Shown here piece after piece: positions 12,014-16,312 of a stretch of DNA of 16,312 bases. Numbering within the stretch: the stretch's first letter is position 1; every line of letters starts with the position of its first letter. Under the pieces are notes generated by a model. It searched no databases and was not told the DNA's origin. It worked only from the letters and a program-made list of their open reading frames with translations. Origin of the DNA: CAKTOF01 sp964523945 (lineage in GTDB: Bacteria > Bacillota > Clostridia > Oscillospirales > Oscillospiraceae); contig CAZGBU010000041.1 of NCBI GenBank assembly GCA_964523945.1, positions 1 to 16,312 on the forward strand, read 5' to 3'. Made by a program: the position numbers and the translations under genes.

Positions 12014-13408
12014 GTGTTGCGCTACTCCCGCGTGTATATTGTCGTCACTGTGCTGGTGTTGATGTTCCTGTACGGCTATACCGGCACCGTCGCAACCAAT
12101 CTGGTATTTGCATCAAAAGAGTCCTCGATGCTCAACAAAGCCCAGGTGGTTGCCAGCTCGTTTTCCGGCATGGACACGCTCACAGAGGACAGCGTCAGCC
12201 AGGTCATGCTGCTGCTCGACGATCTGGACACAGCACGGACCGTGGTCACCGGCGCCGACGGACGAGTCCTCTATGACTCGTCCGTCGCGCAGAATATGAC
12301 TGGCAGCTTCGCATTGTTTCCCGAGATTGTCAACGCACTCGACGGAAACGATGTGTTTTACTGTGTCTATGAAGGCGGAACATTCATCAGCCACGCGGCC
12401 ATGCCGCTGATGTACCGCAGCAATCTGATCGGTGCGGTGTATCTGTTGGAGGTCGACACCGAGCAGTCGATTTCCGACCTGACCGGCAATATCGCCAATA
12501 TTTCAATCCTGCTGGCAGTTCTGGTCATTCTGATCTCTGTCGCGTTTACCGTGATCTTCTCCGCCCGGATGCGCCGGATCCTGCACTCGATTCAAATTGT
12601 CCGCGAGGGCGAATTCAGTCATAAGCTGACCATCCGCGGCAACGATGAGCTTGGCCAGCTCGCCAAGGAGTTCAATGCGCTGACTGATCGGATCCAGCGG
12701 ACGGAGTCCATGCAGCGCCAGTTCGTCTCCGACGCTTCGCACGAGCTGAAAACGCCGCTGGCTTCAATCAAGCTGCTGTCTGATTCCATCCTGCAAAATG
12801 AGATGGATATGGACACAATTCGCGAATTTGTACAGGATATCGGCAATGAAGCCGACCGACTGACCCGGATGAGCCAGAAGCTGCTCTCCCTTTCCCGGCT
12901 GGAGAGTGTCCCCGATCAGGCGCAGGAACAGGAAATTGTCGAGGTCTCCCGTGTCATCGAGCGGGTCTTCCGGATGCTGCGCCCGCTTGCAGCGCTGCAC
13001 GGCGTCTCAATGAGCGGCGACTATCAGGAAAACTGTACCATTCTGGCCACACAGGACGACATCTATCAGATCTTTTTCAATCTGATCGAGAACGCCATCA
13101 AATACAATGTGCCAAACGGCAGCGTTGAGGTGAGCGTATTTCGATACGAGGAGGACGTTGTGATCCAGGTGATGGATACCGGCGTCGGCATTCCGGAAGA
13201 GGACATTCCACATATTTTTGACCGGTTCTACCGGGTGGACAAGGCTCGATCGCGCAGCAAAGGCGGCTCCGGCCTGGGCCTTTCGATCGTCCGGGAAATG
13301 GTCGAGCGGCACTACGGAACGGTCTCCGTCTCGCGCCGTTCTGCCAATGGCGGCAGCGTGTTCACGGTGGAATTTCCGTGGATCGGATCGGAGGTGGAGC
13401 AGCCATGA
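12014..13408 (+). CDS. Membrane sensor histidine kinase
   Basis: A 464-residue kinase as drawn: TM1 (about 8-30), an extracytoplasmic sensor region (about 31-163), TM2 (about 164-184), HAMP (about 184-236), dimerization domain with phospho-acceptor H243 in SHELKTPLAS, and HATPase domain with N box NLIENAIKY (357-365), G1 DTGVGIP (388-394), F box and G2 GGSGLGLS (417-424). It would phosphorylate the upstream regulator. The start is uncertain: the GTG at 12014 has no Shine-Dalgarno site, while the frame is open back to 11927. A basic stretch (TKQTRKRNRLSLSGS) lies just upstream, and GGGGAG sits 9 bases before an in-frame ATT at 11948. The real protein may be about 22 residues longer. Confidence 0.92.
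   Translation: MLRYSRVYIVVTVLVLMFLYGYTGTVATNLVFASKESSMLNKAQVVASSFSGMDTLTEDSVSQVMLLLDDLDTARTVVTGADGRVLYDSSVAQNMTGSFALFPEIVNALDGNDVFYCVYEGGTFISHAAMPLMYRSNLIGAVYLLEVDTEQSISDLTGNIANISILLAVLVILISVAFTVIFSARMRRILHSIQIVREGEFSHKLTIRGNDELGQLAKEFNALTDRIQRTESMQRQFVSDASHELKTPLASIKLLSDSILQNEMDMDTIREFVQDIGNEADRLTRMSQKLLSLSRLESVPDQAQEQEIVEVSRVIERVFRMLRPLAALHGVSMSGDYQENCTILATQDDIYQIFFNLIENAIKYNVPNGSVEVSVFRYEEDVVIQVMDTGVGIPEEDIPHIFDRFYRVDKARSRSKGGSGLGLSIVREMVERHYGTVSVSRRSANGGSVFTVEFPWIGSEVEQP
12256..12287 (+). repeat. Perfect 13-bp inverted repeat inside the histidine kinase gene
   Basis: CGACGGACGAGTC (12256-12268) and its exact inverse GACTCGTCCGTCG (12275-12287) flank a 6-base loop. It lies in the coding region for sensor residues about 81-92. 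No T run follows, so it is not a standard terminator, but in RNA it would be very stable. Confidence 0.85.
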
Positions 13409-14709
13409 GGCGACTGGCAGCGATGCTGTGCGCGCTGGCGCTGGCACTGACGGCCACAGGTTGTTCTTCCGACCGTTCTGTGTCCGCAACCGATCAGATG
13501 ATTGAATTCTATTATCGGCAGTCGTCGATCCGATACGACGCGGAGAATGGGGTGATTGCCTCCGAGCTGCGGTCGGTTATTGATCCGGCAAAGCTGACAG
13601 ATTGGCTGCCCTGGTATCTGCTCGGGCCAACGTCGAACGAGCTGCAATCGCCGTTTCCGCGCTCGGTTTCCGTTGTCTCTGCACAGGTTGAGGACAGTAC
13701 AGCCATGCTGGTCCTCAGCGAGGAATATGCGACGCTCAGCGGCGTGAACATGACGATCGCAAATGCATGCCTGACACTGACGCTGACGCAACTGAGCGGT
13801 ATCGAGGCCGTGCAGATTGAAATTGAGGGCGACGCCGTTACAACGCAGGAAAGCTTCCGATACACGGCTTCGGACTTTGTCTCCTATGATTATGCAGCCG
13901 AGGCGGTCGAGGTCAGTCTGCGGCTATACTATTCCGACCGTTCAATGCGCTACCTGCTCAGCACCTCGCGTCAGGTGGAGTCAGGCCAGTCTGACCATTT
14001 GCCGGACTATGTCGTCAGCTGCCTGATTGCAGGCCCGTCCGACGACGCGATGCAGTCCGTCATGCCGGATGGAACGCAACTGCTCAGCAGCACAGTCAGC
14101 GACGGAGTATGCACATTGAATTTCAATCAGGCGTTCTATGACAACCGGCCGGAGTCGGAGGCAGAAGAGCGCGTTCTGATCTATTCCATTGTCAATTCTG
14201 TGACGCAACTGAGCGGGATTCAGGCTGTCCGATTCGAGATCGAGGGTGAGACGGTGGAACTGTACCGTTATCTGGATCTTTCCATTGACTATCACTACAA
14301 CGAGGACGCGGTTGGCCCGGTTCGGACAGCAGTCAACGAATTTGACGGCACCGTCTTTATGACGGGGGCTGACCCGGCATATTTGGCCGCGCTGCCGCTG
14401 CGCGTGCGTCAGTCAGCGAACCAGACAATGGAAGAAGCACTGCTGCTGGCGCTGCTCGAGTATCAGCCACCCGACGGAATGACCAATCCGATCGCACCCG
14501 GTACAGAGCTGATCGGGCTGGAGACAGACGGCGACGTTTGCCGCGTGAATCTGTCCGACGAATTTGAACCGACGGATGCTGCCATCGCCAGCATTGTGCA
14601 TTCATTGTGTTCGCTTGAGGAGATTGCCCGCGTGCAGGTTCTTGTCAACGGGGAACCTGTGTCCGGTCTGCTTGCGCCGGATGCGAGCTGGCGCTATCCC
14701 GTTCCGTAA
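13405..14709 (+). CDS. Lipoprotein with three GerMN-like domains
   Basis: A 434-residue exported lipoprotein. The signal peptide MRRLAAMLCALALALTATGC ends in lipobox ATGC with lipidated C20. Three GerMN-type (spore germination GerM) repeats follow: about 65-142, 198-282 (LIAGPSDDAMQSVMPDGTQL then VCTLNFNQAF) and a more diverged copy at 340-418 (PIAPGTELIG, VCRVNLSDEF). GerMN domains occur in GerM of Bacillus and in LpqB of actinobacteria; they are extracytoplasmic and probably bind partners or wall material. The start is the ATG at 13405, which overlaps the kinase stop (ATGA) and has GGAGGTGG upstream; the GTG-led frame from 13378 is within the kinase gene. Its place after the kinase suggests it tunes the sensor. 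Confidence 0.88.
   Translation: MRRLAAMLCALALALTATGCSSDRSVSATDQMIEFYYRQSSIRYDAENGVIASELRSVIDPAKLTDWLPWYLLGPTSNELQSPFPRSVSVVSAQVEDSTAMLVLSEEYATLSGVNMTIANACLTLTLTQLSGIEAVQIEIEGDAVTTQESFRYTASDFVSYDYAAEAVEVSLRLYYSDRSMRYLLSTSRQVESGQSDHLPDYVVSCLIAGPSDDAMQSVMPDGTQLLSSTVSDGVCTLNFNQAFYDNRPESEAEERVLIYSIVNSVTQLSGIQAVRFEIEGETVELYRYLDLSIDYHYNEDAVGPVRTAVNEFDGTVFMTGADPAYLAALPLRVRQSANQTMEEALLLALLEYQPPDGMTNPIAPGTELIGLETDGDVCRVNLSDEFEPTDAAIASIVHSLCSLEEIARVQVLVNGEPVSGLLAPDASWRYPVP
13784..13799 (+). repeat. 16-bp direct repeat shared by GerMN domains 1 and 2
   Basis: TGACGCAACTGAGCGG occurs here and again at 14201-14216, in equivalent places (TQLSGI) of the first and second GerMN domains. It reflects domain duplication rather than a separate element. 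Confidence 0.8.
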
Positions 14710-14710
14710 C

Positions 14711-14750
14711 AAAACGCAGGGGCCTGACAGTCAGCAGGCCCCTGCGTTTT
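14711..14750. terminator. Bidirectional intrinsic terminator after the GerMN lipoprotein
   Basis: A perfect 16-bp stem (14711-14726 with 14735-14750), 8-base loop, beginning with AAAA and ending with TTTT so that both strands have a U tract. It lies 1 base past the lipoprotein stop and 4 bases from the stop of the convergent small gene. Confidence 0.92.
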
Positions 14751-14754
14751 AAAT

Positions 14755-14964
14755 TCAAAGCGAGTAGTCCCGTGCATCCATTGCGGCAAAGTCCGGCGCT
14801 TTGGTCCGACGCGGCGTCCGCCGGAGCGGATCATAGGAAAAGGCGCGGCACTGGTCAAGCGGCGAGACAATGCCGCGTTTGGTGCAGATCATCCGGCTTT
14901 CACCGGCAAAGCCCGCATGCCTGCAATATGAGCAGCTGCGCTCAATATCCTTTCGAAACAGCAT
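14755..14964 (-). CDS. Small conserved four-Cys protein, function unknown
   Basis: A 69-residue protein beginning MLFRKDIERSCSYCRHAG. Four cysteines (C11, C14, about C27 and C38) in a C-x2-C...C...C arrangement suggest a small zinc- or iron-sulfur-binding fold. The middle KRGIVSPLDQCRAFSYDPL followed by RRTPRR resembles short hypothetical proteins I associate with Clostridia; I cannot give a family number. The start at 14964 has GGAGG 9 bases upstream and AGAGG closer; upstream in-frame starts (to 15003) would overlap the promoter. It has its own promoter in the 3' end of ylbJ. Confidence 0.75.
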   Translation of the reverse strand: MLFRKDIERSCSYCRHAGFAGESRMICTKRGIVSPLDQCRAFSYDPLRRTPRRTKAPDFAAMDARDYSL

Positions 14965-14994
14965 ATCCTCTGACCTCCGCATCATTCTGCGGTT

Positions 14995-15023
14995 ATTATA
15001 CAACAGTACGCTTTGATTTTCCA
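14995..15023 (-). promoter_or_regulatory. Promoter of the four-Cys protein, overlapping the ylbJ stop codon
   Basis: On the minus strand: -35 TGGAAA (15018-15023), 17-bp spacer, -10 TATAAT (14995-15000). The -10 box contains the TAA stop of ylbJ. Expected start near 14988, leader about 24 bases. Confidence 0.65.
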
Positions 15024-16180
15024 GACGTCTTTTTCACAATCACAATGGAAATCAGAACAATGATACCAAATACGACCGCGGCAAGCGTCAGGCTGGCGTG
15101 CAGTGATGTAGTGAAGTTCGTTGTTGCGATTGCGCTGACCTGCTCGGCATAGTAGTCTGAGACAGATACCTCCAGATGTATCAACCGGCTGACAATCGCA
15201 ACAAGAATCGAAGAGATCACGCCGTGCAGAAGCTTGCCAAACAGATATGGACGCGTGGAAAGGCCGCTGCTTCCAATAAACGAAAGGACCTGGCAGTGAA
15301 CAGAGACGCCGGCCCATCCGAGGATAAACGCCGCCATTGCAAGCTTTCCAGTGAGTGTACCGGCTGCCGACTGCAGGCTCCATACGCCGGAGGACATTTC
15401 GATCGCGCCGATCAGCAGCTTTTCCGCCCATTCCGATGTAAAGCCAATGGGCGCGAGCAGCCCTCCGAGCGCTGTTGCGGCTGCTGCCATTGCCCCTGAC
15501 AGAAACAGAATACGAATAACCACGGTAAAGAAGATCACAAATGCGCAGATGCTGAGTGTGGAATAGAGCGCCTCCCGCACCGCACTGGTAAACGCTGCTG
15601 TGAAGTGAACCGCTTCGATTGTCTGACGCCGCGGTGGGCTAACAGTGCCGGTACGCCGGCCACGGAAGCGGAACAGCGTGCCGACAATCACAGAGGCCGC
15701 AATGTGAACCAGATAGAGCATGATACCGATGGTAGAGCTGGCAAAAATCCCGGCGCCGACAACCCCCAGAATAAAAGCGGGGCCGGAGTTGTTGCAGAAC
15801 GCGAGCAGGCGCTCTGCCTCATCCTTGGTGCAGTATTTCTTCTCATAGAGCGAGATGGCGGTCTTTGCACCGACCGGATAGCCGCCAATGATACCAAGCG
15901 CAAAAGCGGCAGAGCATGCGCCGCCGACCCGGAAGAGCGGACGCATCACAGGTTCAAGCACACGTCCAAGGAACCGGATCAGGCCAAGCTGCACACACAT
16001 CGAAGAGAGCACAAAAAACGGGAACAGCGATGGAATGATGACATTCGCGCACAGTTCCAGCCCGCTCTGTGCGGCGGCGACGGCCTCCGCCGGGTACAGC
16101 AGCAGCGACACCACAGCTGCCAGCAGCGCCACGGCAGTCAGGATATCAACCGCGCGATGATTCGATAAAATCCGTGCCAA
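14996..16180 (-). CDS. ylbJ: Sporulation integral membrane protein YlbJ
   Basis: A 394-residue polytopic membrane protein of the nucleoside-transporter/FeoB gate-domain family. Visible family motifs are IIPSLFPFFVLS, GGYPVGAKT (about 99-107), CNNSGPAF (about 129-136) and IEMSSG, with about eight to ten hydrophobic helices. YlbJ is required for normal endospore formation in Bacillus, where it is made in the mother cell and helps load the forespore; its substrate in this organism is inferred by family only. GGGGAGG directly touches the GTG at 16189, so I prefer the TTG at 16180, 8 bases after the same site; this removes three residues. It is a marker that the host sporulates. Confidence 0.9.
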   Translation of the reverse strand: MARILSNHRAVDILTAVALLAAVVSLLLYPAEAVAAAQSGLELCANVIIPSLFPFFVLSSMCVQLGLIRFLGRVLEPVMRPLFRVGGACSAAFALGIIGGYPVGAKTAISLYEKKYCTKDEAERLLAFCNNSGPAFILGVVGAGIFASSTIGIMLYLVHIAASVIVGTLFRFRGRRTGTVSPPRRQTIEAVHFTAAFTSAVREALYSTLSICAFVIFFTVVIRILFLSGAMAAAATALGGLLAPIGFTSEWAEKLLIGAIEMSSGVWSLQSAAGTLTGKLAMAAFILGWAGVSVHCQVLSFIGSSGLSTRPYLFGKLLHGVISSILVAIVSRLIHLEVSVSDYYAEQVSAIATTNFTTSLHASLTLAAVVFGIIVLISIVIVKKTSGKSKRTVV

Positions 16181-16201
16181 GCGGATCACCTCCCCGCCAA
16201 G

Positions 16202-16228
16202 AAGATATGCACCGGCGGAAAATATCTT
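16202..16228. repeat. 7-bp inverted repeat in the ylbJ leader
   Basis: AAGATAT (16202-16208) and ATATCTT (16222-16228) flank a 13-base spacer just upstream of the ylbJ ribosome site. It could be an operator or leader hairpin. I could not place a convincing sigma-A or sigma-E promoter around it. Confidence 0.35.
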
Positions 16229-16282
16229 GCACGTCCGGCATAGAAATGACTGTAAACGGGAGTCTGCAAATAAAAAGTCAAG

Positions 16283-16310
16283 CCCAAATTGAATAGAAAG
16301 TTCAATCGGG
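16283..16310 (-). terminator. Possible weak terminator of a gene beyond the right edge
   Basis: ATTGAA (16288-16293) pairs with TTCAAT (16301-16306) around a 7-base loop, with CCC (16283-16285) and GGG (16308-16310) able to pair outside an internal loop. On the minus strand TTTTT follows 5 bases later. The stem is A+T-rich, so this is tentative. Confidence 0.35.
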
Positions 16311-16312
16311 AC

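Noticed and set aside
13378..13404. Earlier start for the GerMN lipoprotein (13378)
   Set aside because: It would add MDRIGGGAA before a textbook lipoprotein signal; the ATG at 13405 has a strong ribosome site and the ATGA overlap.
16190..16300. Sigma-E type promoter for ylbJ
   Set aside because: GATATT and CATATCTT resemble the -35 and -10 elements but are only 11 bases apart, shorter than the usual spacing; I could not support it.
1..16312. CRISPR array, tRNA, rRNA, insertion sequence or phage genes
   Set aside because: No spaced direct repeats, cloverleaf sequences, transposase-like proteins or terminal inverted repeats were seen on either strand.

Overview
The window looks like a chromosomal contig of a spore-forming Clostridia bacterium. 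A gut Oscillospirales/Butyricicoccaceae-type lineage would fit, but this is an inference from gene content, roughly 55-58% G+C and consensus sigma-A promoters; no marker gene fixes the species. YlbJ implies sporulation. MurT/GatD, a D,D-carboxypeptidase and an SLH plus NlpC/P60 protein imply a Gram-positive-type wall. Iron-sulfur 2-oxoacid oxidoreductase subunits imply an anaerobe. A run of exactly 100 N (9024-9123) marks a draft-assembly join. I see no tRNA, rRNA, CRISPR array, transposase or prophage gene, and no gene-free stretch longer than about 270 bases.

Layout. (1) 1-349 (+): the C-terminal part of a transglutaminase-like protein cut by the window edge. (2) 388-5921 (-): an arylacetate/aromatic 2-oxoacid cluster in two transcription units. 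The first is paaK, a tandem-ACT regulator and an SLH-NlpC/P60 wall hydrolase. The second, from its own consensus promoter at 3033-3061, is a small four-Cys TSCPD protein, iorA and iorB. IorAB would oxidatively decarboxylate aryl-pyruvates to aryl-acetyl-CoA with reduction of ferredoxin; PaaK links aryl-acetate and aryl-acetyl-CoA. (3) 6190-8779 (+): murT and gatD (lipid II amidation) followed by an Lrp/AsnC regulator. The murT promoter is placed so that the message should start at the first base of the start codon. (4) 8851-10662 (-): a D-Ala-D-Ala carboxypeptidase translationally coupled to a family 4 uracil-DNA glycosylase that is interrupted by the assembly gap. (5) 10817-14709 (+): a membrane-anchored ComEA-type DNA-binding protein, a PhoB-type response regulator, its histidine kinase and a lipoprotein with three GerMN-like repeats. 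The regulator-kinase-GerMN lipoprotein order resembles the actinobacterial MtrA-MtrB-LpqB module. (6) 14755-16180 (-): a small four-Cys conserved protein and ylbJ.

The convergent gene ends near 352, 8807 and 14711 each carry one long near-symmetrical hairpin that can terminate in both directions. Genes inside units are tightly packed, with ATGA or GTGA stop/start overlaps at TSCPD/iorA, ACT/NlpC, carboxypeptidase/UDG and kinase/GerMN, so translational coupling is a theme here.

No single locus is a clear new defence or mobile system. The best candidates for undescribed biology are the MtrAB-LpqB-like module led by a ComEA-like protein, the TSCPD-IorA coupling, the leaderless murT, the face-to-face promoters at 10693-10798, and a 13-bp perfect hairpin buried in the kinase gene.
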